Source: JAQWRV01 sp045564915 (GTDB lineage: Bacteria > Pseudomonadota > Alphaproteobacteria > Rhodospirillales > Rhodospirillaceae). Taken from it: 64,000 bases of DNA. Position 1 is the stretch's first letter. Each line of letters starts with the position of its first letter. This document shows, one piece after another, positions 42,058 through 50,536 of the stretch. The notes beneath the pieces were generated by a model. That model made no database searches. It worked only from the letters and a program-made list of their open reading frames with translations, and was not told where the DNA came from. The DNA lies in assembly GCA_045564915.1 (NCBI GenBank), contig JBJLGL010000009.1, forward strand, positions 62,001 to 126,000, read 5' to 3'. The position numbers and the translations under genes were made by a program.

Positions 42058-43968
42058 GTGCTGAATTTTCTCGTTATCCTTGCCGGACTATGGTGGTCGG
42101 ACTCTTTATCGGCACAGACTGGTGCAGCTACAAATGAGATCTGGGCCGCGTATGGTGGCGTGCCGGGCGGTGGACGGTATTCGGCATTGAGTCAGATTAA
42201 CCGCGACACAGTTGAGGGTCTCAGGGTCGCCTGGACACATTCCACTGGTCATGCAGCAAAGGCCGCAGCAATGGGCTCGGGGGCCTCATACCAAACCACG
42301 CCCCTCTTCGTAAATGATCTGTTATACATCTGCACTCCCTTGAATCGGATTTTGGCATTGGATCCTGGGCGCGGCATAGACGTTTGGGCCTACGATCCGC
42401 ATGAAAAGTTGTTTGCCGATAAAGCGGTGCCTTCTACATGCCGTGGTGTTAGCTATTGGCAAGATAATGATATTTATCCAGATACACCGTGCGAGAAACG
42501 TGTCTTCAAGGGTGATCGCTCAGGGCGAATTTTTGCTGTCGACGCTGATAGTGGCGAGGTGTGTGTAGATTTTGGAACCGGCGGTTTTGTAGACCTCAGC
42601 TTGCCTGAGAATGGCGGAGACGGACGCATATTTATGACATCACCGCAAGCCGTACTAGGTGATGCTATCATTATCGGTGGTTCTGTTGGCGATAACATTA
42701 AGGCTAACTCCACTGATGGTAGCGTACGTGCACTTGATGTGCGTACTGGTAAACTGTTGTGGAAGCTTGGATTAATACCAGAGCATCTAAGTGAAATTAC
42801 TGGCGGTGCAGATGTATGGCCACCATTCACGGTTGATCAGGAACGAAATGTCGTATTCGTTGCTACTGGTAGTCCGAGTGTCGATGTTTATGGTGCTGGG
42901 CGCACTGACCCTATTCCTTATGCCAATGCTTTGCTGGCTATTGACGGAGCAACTGGTTCTGTGCTTTGGCATTTCCAGGCTGTTCACCATGACTTGTTTG
43001 ATTACGACTTGCCCTCGCAACCAATTTTAACCGAGGTGCCGCGCGGCAGTGTAACTATTCCAGCGGTGGTGCAAATCACTAAGATGGGAACAGTTTTTGT
43101 GTTTCATCGCGACACTGGAGAGCCATTATTTCCTATCGAGGAACAGCCAGTTCCGGCCAGCACAATTCCTGGCGAACGATCCTCCCCCACACAGCCTATG
43201 CCCATAAAACCGCCGCCATTTTCTCATCAAACGGTCAAGGAGGATGAGATTTTCGGTCTGACTTTCTGGGACCGCAACAAATGTAAAGAGCTTTTTCGTA
43301 GTCTGCGTTACGAGGGTATGTTTACCCCGCCTAGCGAACAGGGCACGTTGATTTTTCCATCTCCCGGCGGCGGCGGTAATTGGGGGGGTGCTGCCGTCGA
43401 CCCAGAGCGTCAGATATTGATTGTTAAGGGACAGAACTTCGGCAATATTTTCCGGTTAGAAAAAGTGAAAGCAGCTGTCGGCAGCGAAAGCTTTTCGAGG
43501 CAAAGTTCTCTGAACCGCTTCATGGAAGGGACGCCCTACCGAATCATTGGTGGGCGGTGGGAATCCCCATTCGGTGTGCCTTGCAATCCACCTCCTTGGG
43601 GCGAAATTTCAGCTATTGACTTGAATGCCGGCGAAACACTTTGGCGTAGGCCTCTCGGCCAAGTGCCCTTTGGTCCTTTTGGTCTTTTCAAATCACCCAA
43701 GACTTGGGGCGGCCCTATTTCTGGAGGCCCAATTATAACGGCAGGAGGTTTAATCTTTATAGGAGGCACTATGGAGGGGGCTTTCAGAGCACTAGATGTG
43801 GAGACCGGCAAAACTGTGTGGTCGACAACATTGGCCGCGCCAGCCATGGCAGTACCCATGACATATATTTTCAAGGGGATTCAGTATGTCGTTATTGCAG
43901 CAGGTGGGAGCAAGTTAGTTGGCACGCCTCTAAGCGACCAGTTGATCGCCTTTGCTTTACCTAACTAA
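42058..43968 (+). CDS. PQQ-dependent dehydrogenase (membrane glucose dehydrogenase-like catalytic domain)
   Basis: The 636-residue protein starts at a GTG with a short signal peptide ('VILAGLWWSDSLSAQ'), then an eight-bladed quinoprotein propeller: 'YGGVPGGGRYSALSQIN', 'LYICTPLNRILALDPG', 'ATGSPSVDVYGAGRTD', 'HHDLFDYDLPSQP' and 'PGGGGNWGGAAVDPER'. These match the GDH/quinate dehydrogenase type, but the five N-terminal membrane helices of Gcd are missing, so it would be periplasmic. The enzyme oxidises sugars or cyclic alcohols and passes electrons to ubiquinone or a cytochrome. No PQQ synthesis genes are in the window. Confidence 0.88.
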   Translation: MLNFLVILAGLWWSDSLSAQTGAATNEIWAAYGGVPGGGRYSALSQINRDTVEGLRVAWTHSTGHAAKAAAMGSGASYQTTPLFVNDLLYICTPLNRILALDPGRGIDVWAYDPHEKLFADKAVPSTCRGVSYWQDNDIYPDTPCEKRVFKGDRSGRIFAVDADSGEVCVDFGTGGFVDLSLPENGGDGRIFMTSPQAVLGDAIIIGGSVGDNIKANSTDGSVRALDVRTGKLLWKLGLIPEHLSEITGGADVWPPFTVDQERNVVFVATGSPSVDVYGAGRTDPIPYANALLAIDGATGSVLWHFQAVHHDLFDYDLPSQPILTEVPRGSVTIPAVVQITKMGTVFVFHRDTGEPLFPIEEQPVPASTIPGERSSPTQPMPIKPPPFSHQTVKEDEIFGLTFWDRNKCKELFRSLRYEGMFTPPSEQGTLIFPSPGGGGNWGGAAVDPERQILIVKGQNFGNIFRLEKVKAAVGSESFSRQSSLNRFMEGTPYRIIGGRWESPFGVPCNPPPWGEISAIDLNAGETLWRRPLGQVPFGPFGLFKSPKTWGGPISGGPIITAGGLIFIGGTMEGAFRALDVETGKTVWSTTLAAPAMAVPMTYIFKGIQYVVIAAGGSKLVGTPLSDQLIAFALPN

Positions 43969-44005
43969 TGTATTGGAAGCTAACACCTTATACCCATAGG
44001 CCAGT

Positions 44006-44413
44006 TCACGGCTCTCTGCTGAGCCCCTTTTCCTCCAGCGCACCAAGATATGCAGCCCATTTTTCTGCATAAGTAGTGCCCAAATCATGCAGCGTAGCCC
44101 AGGAATAAATACCGGTGTCATGAAGGTCATCAAAAACCAGCCGCACAGCGTAGTTTCCCACCGGCTCAATTTCTATAATGCCAACGTGGCGACGGCCTCC
44201 AATAATTATCTTTTCCCCGCCATGAGCTTGGACTTCTGCTGATGGGCTCTCAACGCGGAGATACTCAGCAGGCAGCGTAAATATATCGCCGTTATCAAAG
44301 ACAACCTTTAGTATTTTTGTTCGTGGCTGGTAGGAGATATCACTAGGCCATACTGAAGAATCGTATTTTCCGTCAGGCATCGAGCCTGAATCTACTGCGC
44401 CTATGTCTATCAC
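44006..44413 (-). CDS. DUF971 (GBBH-like N-terminal domain) protein
   Basis: The 135-residue protein has the DUF971 core: 'SYQPRTKILKVVFDNGDIF', 'LPAEYLRVESPSAEVQ' and 'RLVFDDLHDTGIYSWATLHDLG'. The same domain forms the N-terminus of gamma-butyrobetaine hydroxylase; stand-alone copies are linked to iron-sulfur protein assembly (ApbC/Mrp context). An in-frame ATG at 44380 would give a shorter protein and may be the true start. It closes the minus-strand block that begins with YbbN. Confidence 0.88.
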   Translation of the reverse strand: MIDIGAVDSGSMPDGKYDSSVWPSDISYQPRTKILKVVFDNGDIFTLPAEYLRVESPSAEVQAHGGEKIIIGGRRHVGIIEIEPVGNYAVRLVFDDLHDTGIYSWATLHDLGTTYAEKWAAYLGALEEKGLSREP

Positions 44414-44421
44414 AGCGCGCG

Positions 44422-44610
44422 TTATGGCTTGTCTTCTAATGGGCGAGCCTCACCAGGTAACATAATGGGAATACCGTCCCGCACAGGGAAAGCTAGTCTC
44501 GCTTCCTTACTAATCAGTTCCTGCTTTTCCTTGTCATAGTGCAGGGGGCCCTTAGTCACTGGGCAAACAAGAACCTCGAGCAACTTGGAGTCAATACTAG
44601 TGTTCGTCAT
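44422..44610 (-). CDS. Trm112/YcaR-like small protein
   Basis: The 62-residue protein reads 'LLEVLVCPVTKGPLHYD' and later 'LAFPVRDGIPIMLP', the two conserved blocks of the Trm112 family. In the eukaryotic/archaeal proteins this fold activates methyltransferases; bacterial small versions have no established function. Only one Cys is present, so it probably does not bind zinc like larger members. It lies 8 bp ahead of the DUF971 gene. Confidence 0.9.
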   Translation of the reverse strand: MTNTSIDSKLLEVLVCPVTKGPLHYDKEKQELISKEARLAFPVRDGIPIMLPGEARPLEDKP

Positions 44611-44673
44611 TTGGCTCTTTCCTAGCCTTTCTTATCTAGCCTCTCACGCAAAACCCTCACATGCGGGTAGTAT

Positions 44674-45399
44674 TTATTGTCGCGTTACATCCACTTGGCC
44701 TGTTCCAAAAACACCCATTTGCAAAAGCGCAAGCAACATCTCCGCGCGATCCTCAATCGTCTTACACTCAAGCAATGCCTGTTTCTCACGTGGATCAAAG
44801 GGACAGATCATACACAAGGATGAAATGAGGGTATGGTCTTTTAGGCCTTTAATAATGTCTATTTTGAGTTGCATGTCTTGAGCGTCAACATAGGGTTGCA
44901 AAGCCTTAAACAAAGCAGTCCGATCGAGGTTTATCTTGCCAGGCGGCTCCATATCATGCGCAAAAGGAGCATAGTCGACACGCACCTGGCGATACCCTTT
45001 GATACCATCAAGCTCTTCAAGTACATGAAACCGACTTAGCCCTCGAAGGGCAATGAGCAAGCGGCTATCTTCGGTTTCTTCAAAATAAACAATTCGTCCT
45101 ATGCAGCCGGTTTTATAGAGAGGTGTTTCTTCATATTCCTCAATATCGAGCTCTACATTTTCGTTGTCCGCCTGGTCATAAATTGCATCGTCTAACGGGT
45201 GTCCCGCTGCATCATAGTTCGGTTGCACAACGCCGAATAAGCGACCCGCAGATAAAGCATCAAGACAAAGGTTAAGGTATCTCGGCTCAAAGACATTCAA
45301 CGGCAAGCGGCCACCAGGCAGCAACACTGCACCGGTTATCGGAAAAATGGGAAGCTCCCGAGGTAGGTTTTCATAGCGCGTAGAGATAGGGCTAAACAT
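44674..45399 (-). CDS. LON protease substrate-binding (N-terminal) domain protein
   Basis: The 241-residue protein starts 'LPRELPIFPITGAVLLPGG' and continues 'RLPLNVFEPRYLNLCLDAL', the hallmark of the LON N-terminal/PUA-like domain without the ATPase or protease parts. 'YKTGCIGRIVYFEETEDSRL' and 'LRGLSRFHV' match further conserved strands. Stand-alone copies of this domain are common in alphaproteobacteria; the role is unknown, perhaps protein quality control in keeping with the thioredoxin/YbbN neighbour 55 bp upstream. Confidence 0.92.
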   Translation of the reverse strand: MFSPISTRYENLPRELPIFPITGAVLLPGGRLPLNVFEPRYLNLCLDALSAGRLFGVVQPNYDAAGHPLDDAIYDQADNENVELDIEEYEETPLYKTGCIGRIVYFEETEDSRLLIALRGLSRFHVLEELDGIKGYRQVRVDYAPFAHDMEPPGKINLDRTALFKALQPYVDAQDMQLKIDIIKGLKDHTLISSLCMICPFDPREKQALLECKTIEDRAEMLLALLQMGVFGTGQVDVTRQ

Positions 45400-45454
45400 G
45401 TAGGCTTACTGGTTCCTCTGTTGATTCGCGTGGTCTATTGTGAGTAATCAAGAT

Positions 45455-46390
45455 CTAAGTAAACAATAGCGATGACAAGCGGCGGCGGCCATCCACCGTT
45501 AGCGGATCCGTTGGGCCCGCTGCCTCAAATAACTTCACCAATTGCTTTCGGGCGCCGTCATCGTCCCACTTTCGGTCCAACTTTACAATTTCTATCAAGC
45601 CATCTATTGCACCGGCATGATCACCCGCGCCGTAACGTGCCATGGCAAGATCAAATCGAGCCTGCATGTCCTTGGGGTTTTCTTCAACGGCCCTCCCAAA
45701 AGCGAGTAGATCTTCATCAGAGCCAGAGTTTGAAGTGCTTTGCTTAAGATCTAGAGCTGTCAGTACCGCAACAATTTCTGGTTTGGCCGCCATTTCTGGG
45801 GGTAATTGTTCAATTGCCTCTCGGGCAGCATCATCCTCACCCATATCCATGTAGCATCTGAGAGCCCCACTAAGGGCCCGGACATTTTCGTGATCTTGAC
45901 CTAGTACCTGCTGATATATGGATAGCGCGTCGTCATGATTCCCGTCTGCCATCAGTGCTTCTGCCTGATCGAGCGCTGCTTCCAAAGGTGACCCTTCTCC
46001 ACCTGCTAGTTTATCTATAAAACTCTTCAGCTGGCTCTCGGGTAAGGCTCCCATAAAGCCATCGACAGGTCTGCCATCCTTAAACGCAAAAACAGCTGGA
46101 ATTGACTGGACCTGAAACTGCGCTGCCAGAGGCTGGTTTTCATCTACATTAACCTTAACCAGCCGAACCTTCCCGCCATAGGCTTTAACCAGTTTTTCCA
46201 GTGCTGGTCCAAGTTGCTTGCAAGGCCCACACCAGGGTGCCCAGAAATCAACAATAACAGGAACACTCTTCGACAATTCCAGAACATCCTGTTGGAACGT
46301 TTCAGTCCCTACGTCCTTAATAAGGTCACCAGCGGGTTCGCCGGTTATATCAGCACCTTTCGCTGGCGCGCCTGAGTCTCCAATGAGCAT
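45455..46390 (-). CDS. ybbN: Thioredoxin-domain co-chaperone, YbbN/CnoX-like
   Basis: The 311-residue protein has a thioredoxin domain (about residues 25-130) with the active site 'FWAPWCGPCKQLG', followed by tetratricopeptide-like helices ('LMADGNHDDALSIYQQVL', 'LAMARYGAGDHAGAIDGL'). This arrangement is that of YbbN/CnoX, which holds unfolded proteins and delivers them to GroEL or DnaK. Unlike E. coli YbbN, the CxxC pair is intact, so redox activity is expected, as in many alphaproteobacterial versions. It heads the block YbbN-LON-Trm112-DUF971. Confidence 0.9.
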   Translation of the reverse strand: MLIGDSGAPAKGADITGEPAGDLIKDVGTETFQQDVLELSKSVPVIVDFWAPWCGPCKQLGPALEKLVKAYGGKVRLVKVNVDENQPLAAQFQVQSIPAVFAFKDGRPVDGFMGALPESQLKSFIDKLAGGEGSPLEAALDQAEALMADGNHDDALSIYQQVLGQDHENVRALSGALRCYMDMGEDDAAREAIEQLPPEMAAKPEIVAVLTALDLKQSTSNSGSDEDLLAFGRAVEENPKDMQARFDLAMARYGAGDHAGAIDGLIEIVKLDRKWDDDGARKQLVKLFEAAGPTDPLTVDGRRRLSSLLFT

Positions 46391-46612
46391 TAGGGCCTCT
46401 TTTCTCGGTTAAACATATACCTATACCCATAGATGCGTCTTAATGAAACGAAACGCAAGAGATGGAACCAGCATGTGTACGCCTTGGACAAGAGACCCTA
46501 ATTTATGGAGAGTTTTTAGGAATAGGGCTGAAACCCTTGCAAAGCCTTACTAAATAGTTATAGTCCGCGTCCTTTCGAGTCGGTCCCAATGTAGCTATGA
46601 GGCCATCACCGA

Positions 46613-46687
46613 GCGGGCGTAGCTCAGGGGTAGAGCACAACCTTGCCAAGGTTGGGGTCGGGCGTTCGAATCGCCTCGCCCGCTCCA
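46613..46687 (+). tRNA. tRNA-Gly (anticodon GCC)
   Basis: The cloverleaf folds cleanly: acceptor GCGGGCG with CGCCCGC, D-arm GCTC/GAGC, anticodon stem CAACC/GGTTG with loop TTGCCAA (anticodon GCC), T-arm GGGCG/CGCCT with one G-T pair, and encoded CCA. The length is 75 bases. Confidence 0.97.
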
Positions 46688-46706
46688 TTTTCTCTCATAA
46701 ACATAG

Positions 46707-46919
46707 TCAGCTAGAGCAAAGGCAATTCGGCTGGCGCGCCTTGGGCCATTCTGGAGATCTATCGGCGAAGAAGGCGTTGAAATTGCTTTGGCTGCCTTAG
46801 CCGAAAGCAGAGATAGCCTACTTGAAGAAAGCACATGCCTGGTCTTTATGTTACTTCTGTTGTGGGCGGCTAAATTCCCTACGCCAAAGTCTATGAAGAC
46901 GTCCATACGCTGGCATTAG
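46707..46919 (+). pseudogene. Decayed phosphoribosyl-ATP pyrophosphatase (HisE)-like remnant
   Basis: Between stops at 46704 and 46917 one frame reads 'SIGEEGVEIALAALAESRDS' and continues 'LLEES...FMLLLLWAAK', which matches the conserved helix pair of HisE (KxGEExxE...DLLYHLLVLWAA). The metal-binding 'ESADLLYH' region is damaged, there is no start codon, and the expected C-terminal helix (VYEDVHTL) continues in another frame. It begins 20 bp after tRNA-Gly. I read it as a dead fragment; no his genes are nearby. Confidence 0.5.
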
Positions 46920-47354
46920 AAAACATTGAGCCCCAGTCACCTGTGCACGTTCAGTTGATTCTTGAGGGCAAGTATATGCCGATCACCGATTTTGCTGCAT
47001 AGGCGTCTGACAAAGAAATGGGATGCTTAATCGTGCGGTCCTGAACGGAGCCAAGGCGAAGAACTGAAACAAACTCGGTTAACGCATTCTGGCCTGGACC
47101 CTGGTTGTGAAAAATAGACGAAGACTTTAGACTCTCCGACATGATTACGACGCGGGAGAAACTCTACAACGAACTTTCGGTAAATTCTTTTGTTGAGCCT
47201 TGGAATAGGTTTCTTTTGGAGGCTCATCTTACGATTCATCACAATGACAAAATTGGAACCCAAAGATTATTCCGCTCACTGAACTGATGGGGGATATTGA
47301 CAAATTTAAGGAGTATTACATCCTATAATAAACGAGGAGAGGGGAGGGACCATC
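46920..47354. other. Non-coding or degenerate stretch before the Tat-type exported protein gene
   Basis: No intact gene is visible. A 48-codon frame at 47141-47287 (MITTREKLYNELSVNS to QRLFRSLN) has coding-like composition but no recognised family, and it may be another remnant like the HisE fragment just upstream. A purine-rich ribosome-binding sequence (GAGGAGAGGGGAGGG) near 47333-47347 belongs to the next gene. Confidence 0.4.
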
Positions 47355-48194
47355 ATGTTAAAATTAGATCGTCGGGCGGTGTTCTTAGCAGCTGTCGCAA
47401 GTGCGGCCGGAGGAGGTGGTGGTGGTGCCACCGCACAGGAACGGGACAATAACTTCGGTACCGGCAAGAAGTCACCATTTGTCCGCAACATCCGCGGAAA
47501 AATTCTATACATTGGTGATGACGACCTTGAACGCGGCCGCGAGTGGTTCAGCTTCAGCTTCCGCGAGGACGGCCAAATCACGCTACGGGCTTACTGTGAA
47601 ATTGACGACGCCCGGGTTGAACGCGACGTTACCTACACCATGGACGCCAACTTCCGCCCATTAGATTGCTTCGTACGCCTTCACTCCCAAGGTAAGTTCC
47701 TCGGCACTGGATGGATACGCGTGACCGACACACAGGCGGAATGTGAAGTGTACAATACTACCTTGGGCCGTGTAGAGCAGGTTGTTGAGTTAGCCGCCCC
47801 TGCGCGCAGCCTAGGGTCTCATCCCTTATCCTGCGATGCCTTGGTTCTGCCGGTCTACGATCATTCTAAGCCCGAGCGCATCCAGTCCCGCGATGGTGGA
47901 TTATCGACATCTCCCATGCTAGATGGCGGTAGTGGGCCTTTCCTCAGTATCACCAAAGGCTCCCTGGAATATGTAGGGCCAGAGCGTGTTACAACGGGGG
48001 TGGGGACCTTTGACGCTCACCACTATCGTTTTCCTGCAATCCGGCCCAACTCACTTCATCCCAGTGGAACACCAACGTCCGAAGATATCTGGGTTACCCA
48101 CCCCGATTACACATTCGTCCGCGCCGAAGTGCACGGTTACCTTAAGAACCCCACTGGATTTGGTCGCTACGAATTGGTTGAATTTGACGCATGA
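47355..48194 (+). CDS. Tat-type exported protein of unknown function
   Basis: The 279-residue protein begins 'MLKLDRRAVFLAAVASAA', a twin-arginine signal in which the hydrophobic part contains six consecutive glycines before 'ATAQE'. The mature part has beta-rich text such as 'RNIRGKILYIGDDDLERG', 'FSFREDGQITLRAYCEIDD', 'GTFDAHHYRF' and 'EDIWVTHPDYTFVRAEV', somewhat like DUF3108-type outer-envelope proteins. I cannot name a function. It is followed after 33 bp by the FAD-dependent oxidoreductase gene and may be co-transcribed with it. Confidence 0.65.
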   Translation: MLKLDRRAVFLAAVASAAGGGGGGATAQERDNNFGTGKKSPFVRNIRGKILYIGDDDLERGREWFSFSFREDGQITLRAYCEIDDARVERDVTYTMDANFRPLDCFVRLHSQGKFLGTGWIRVTDTQAECEVYNTTLGRVEQVVELAAPARSLGSHPLSCDALVLPVYDHSKPERIQSRDGGLSTSPMLDGGSGPFLSITKGSLEYVGPERVTTGVGTFDAHHYRFPAIRPNSLHPSGTPTSEDIWVTHPDYTFVRAEVHGYLKNPTGFGRYELVEFDA

Positions 48195-48227
48195 ACGAAT
48201 AACCCCTTTGCGTGTGTAAATAGTATT

Positions 48228-49658
48228 ATGAATGAGTCCTGGGATCTCATAATCATCGGCGCAGGAACGGTGGGCCTTCCGGCGGCTATTTTTGCAGCCC
48301 GGCGCTGCGACAAAATTTTGGTGCTCGAGGCTGCACCTGACATCGGCGGTACTCTGCACCTAAGCGGAGGACAGATGAGTGCTGCAGGAACACGCTTGCA
48401 GAAGAGAAAAGGGATTGACGATTCGCCAGCGCTCCATTTCGAAGACGTCATGCGCATCTCGAAAAATACTGCTGATCCCGACCTAGTTCGCCTTGCCGTT
48501 GAGCATGCAGCCGACACGCTGGACTGGCTAGAGTCAATAGGATTCCAGCCCTTACCCGAGCATCCTGTGAAAGGGCAGGACCACGAGCCTTACAGCGTCT
48601 CACGTTACGTCTGGGGGGCGCATTTAGGTAAATCGGTTCTGGCTGTATTACGGCAACAGTTTGAGAACGTAGTAGGAAGTGGTCGAGTAACCCTCAAGGT
48701 TAACACTCGGGTTTCCGGTTTAGTCCAAGAGGACGACGGGACTGTAACTGGCGTAATTGCTACTACTGGTCAGGGAGCCGAGGAAGCGTTTTCGGCGGCA
48801 TGCGTTCTAGTATGTGCAGGCGGCTATGTAGCTAATCCAGAGCTATACGAAAAACTATCCGGACAACCAGCCTATGCCGATTACTGTTATCCCTATTGTG
48901 TTGGTGATGGCCTTTCATTGGGACTTGAGGCTGGTGGTGTCTCTCGCGGCCATGAGAACAGTCTCACCACGTTTGGCTCTATATTGGAGAGTTATGAAAT
49001 ACCGAGCAAAGTGCGCTGCGATTACACCCATTGGCCGGAACGCCGCTTGCCATGGGAAGTCTATGTCAACTCTTATGGCAAGCGTTTCATCCGCGAAGAT
49101 GAACCTAGTGTCGATACGCGAGAACACATTCTCCAAGATCAACCTAATGTTCGTTATTGGATTGTGTTCGATGCCACAACATTAGAAGAAGCCCCACCTT
49201 TAATTCCTAATTACAAAGCAGACGATATAAGATCGGCCGCTGAAAACGGCATGCCCATGTTTTACGTGGCCAATACTATAGCGGGCCTGGCAGAAAAAGC
49301 AGGATTGCCTCGTGATGTTTTGGTGGAGACAATTGAGTCTTTTAACGATGGTCAGGTGAAGGGGAAAGATTCGTTCGGCCGGGCGCATATGCCGCGGCCT
49401 GTGGTTGATGGTCCGTTCTACAGTATTCGTGTACAAGGCATATCGGTTACCGGCGCAGTAGGCCTCAAGGTCAATAACTGCCTCCAGATTCTCCGTCGTG
49501 ATAACACACCGGTACCCGGACTTTACGCCGCTGGTGAAACACTTGGGACGGACACACTAATGGGTGATTCCGTATGTGGTGGTATGCTGGTGACCCCGGC
49601 GTTGACTTTCGGAAGATTGCTCGGACAGCTTTTGCTACCAGTAAGCGAGAGCAAATGA
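48228..49658 (+). CDS. FAD-dependent oxidoreductase, fumarate reductase/3-ketosteroid dehydrogenase type
   Basis: The 476-residue protein has 'DLIIIGAGTVGLPAAIFAAR' at the N-terminus, 'LHLSGGQMSAAGT' near residue 45, a mid-region 'LVCAGGYVANPELYEKL', and a C-terminal 'GLYAAGETLGTDTLMGDSV', which is the pattern of the SdhA/FrdA/KstD/tricarballylate dehydrogenase family. Enzymes in this family introduce or remove C=C bonds. There is no signal peptide, so it is cytoplasmic. The substrate is unknown. Confidence 0.85.
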   Translation: MNESWDLIIIGAGTVGLPAAIFAARRCDKILVLEAAPDIGGTLHLSGGQMSAAGTRLQKRKGIDDSPALHFEDVMRISKNTADPDLVRLAVEHAADTLDWLESIGFQPLPEHPVKGQDHEPYSVSRYVWGAHLGKSVLAVLRQQFENVVGSGRVTLKVNTRVSGLVQEDDGTVTGVIATTGQGAEEAFSAACVLVCAGGYVANPELYEKLSGQPAYADYCYPYCVGDGLSLGLEAGGVSRGHENSLTTFGSILESYEIPSKVRCDYTHWPERRLPWEVYVNSYGKRFIREDEPSVDTREHILQDQPNVRYWIVFDATTLEEAPPLIPNYKADDIRSAAENGMPMFYVANTIAGLAEKAGLPRDVLVETIESFNDGQVKGKDSFGRAHMPRPVVDGPFYSIRVQGISVTGAVGLKVNNCLQILRRDNTPVPGLYAAGETLGTDTLMGDSVCGGMLVTPALTFGRLLGQLLLPVSESK

Positions 49659-49947
49659 ATGGAAAAATCTAGACACTCAAAATAGAGACTTTCTATAGAC
49701 AACGTTTTGCTAGGCCCTCCAACCTTCTTGCTCACAAAACCTATAAATCCAAATGGGAAATAACAGTGAGAGTGTTTTCGTAAAACCAGTGGAGTGGATT
49801 GCTATAGGAAGTAAGGGAATCAACATTGATGCGGACGCGCATGACCCATGAGTCCGCTATTTAGACATTAGAATCATCGCACCCAATGAACATTGAAGGC
49901 CTGATATACATATCTTCTTCCTGCTTAAAGCTAACCTGCTGAACGTG

Positions 49948-50502
49948 TTAATCGGTTCCCATTAATTTTTTTAGCATTCGATCAAATCGCGCTCCTGCTA
50001 GATGGATGTTATCGAGCACGTTAAGATCAAGCTCATCTTCGGCTTCAACATCTTCATCCAACTCATCAGTACTATCATCATCACTTCCATAGCCTAATTT
50101 CTGAACGGTACCCCGCATCCGACTCGACAGGAATATTGCTAATGCATGATAAAAACGGGCAGCAAATCCAATGTCGATCTCTAACTTTTCTTGGATCATA
50201 TTCTTGGAAATAGAAAGTACCGTAGAGGACTCTGCAGCTGTAACTGTAGCGGACGGTGGCCGCGAATCCACGAGAGACATTTCACCTACAATCTCTCCTG
50301 CATTCAATTGTGCTACCTCGCCTAATTTGTCGATAGTAACTGCCAACGTTCCATCCAAAACAATCAGAATCTCATCACATGGCTTGCGTTCCTGAATGAG
50401 TATGTCTCCAGCATTCACCTGCCGGCGCTCGCCCGCCTCTGAGAGCCAGTCCACATCTTGATCATCAAGTTGGCCGAGAATGTAAAGAACTTTTCTCATC
50501 AC
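49948..50502 (-). CDS. Cyclic-nucleotide-binding-domain protein with acidic linker
   Basis: The 184-residue protein is a single Crp-like cNMP-binding domain (about residues 5-125) with 'GDILIQERKPCDEILIVLDG' and a phosphate-binding cassette 'GEIVGEMSLVDSRPPSATV' that keeps the Glu and Arg which bind the nucleotide. A very acidic segment (about residues 140-163, mostly D and E) and a short helix follow; there is no DNA-binding domain. It is the last gene of the export operon, 34 bp after the second ABC transporter. It may gate or regulate export through protein contact. Confidence 0.85.
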   Translation of the reverse strand: MMRKVLYILGQLDDQDVDWLSEAGERRQVNAGDILIQERKPCDEILIVLDGTLAVTIDKLGEVAQLNAGEIVGEMSLVDSRPPSATVTAAESSTVLSISKNMIQEKLEIDIGFAARFYHALAIFLSSRMRGTVQKLGYGSDDDSTDELDEDVEAEDELDLNVLDNIHLAGARFDRMLKKLMGTD

Positions 50503-50536
50503 GATCCCAATCTTTTAAATATAGTAAAATTAGAGT

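Noticed and set aside
46613..46687. Phage or island attachment site at tRNA-Gly
   Set aside because: No integrase gene and no second copy of the tRNA 3' end was seen in the window; only degraded gene fragments follow.
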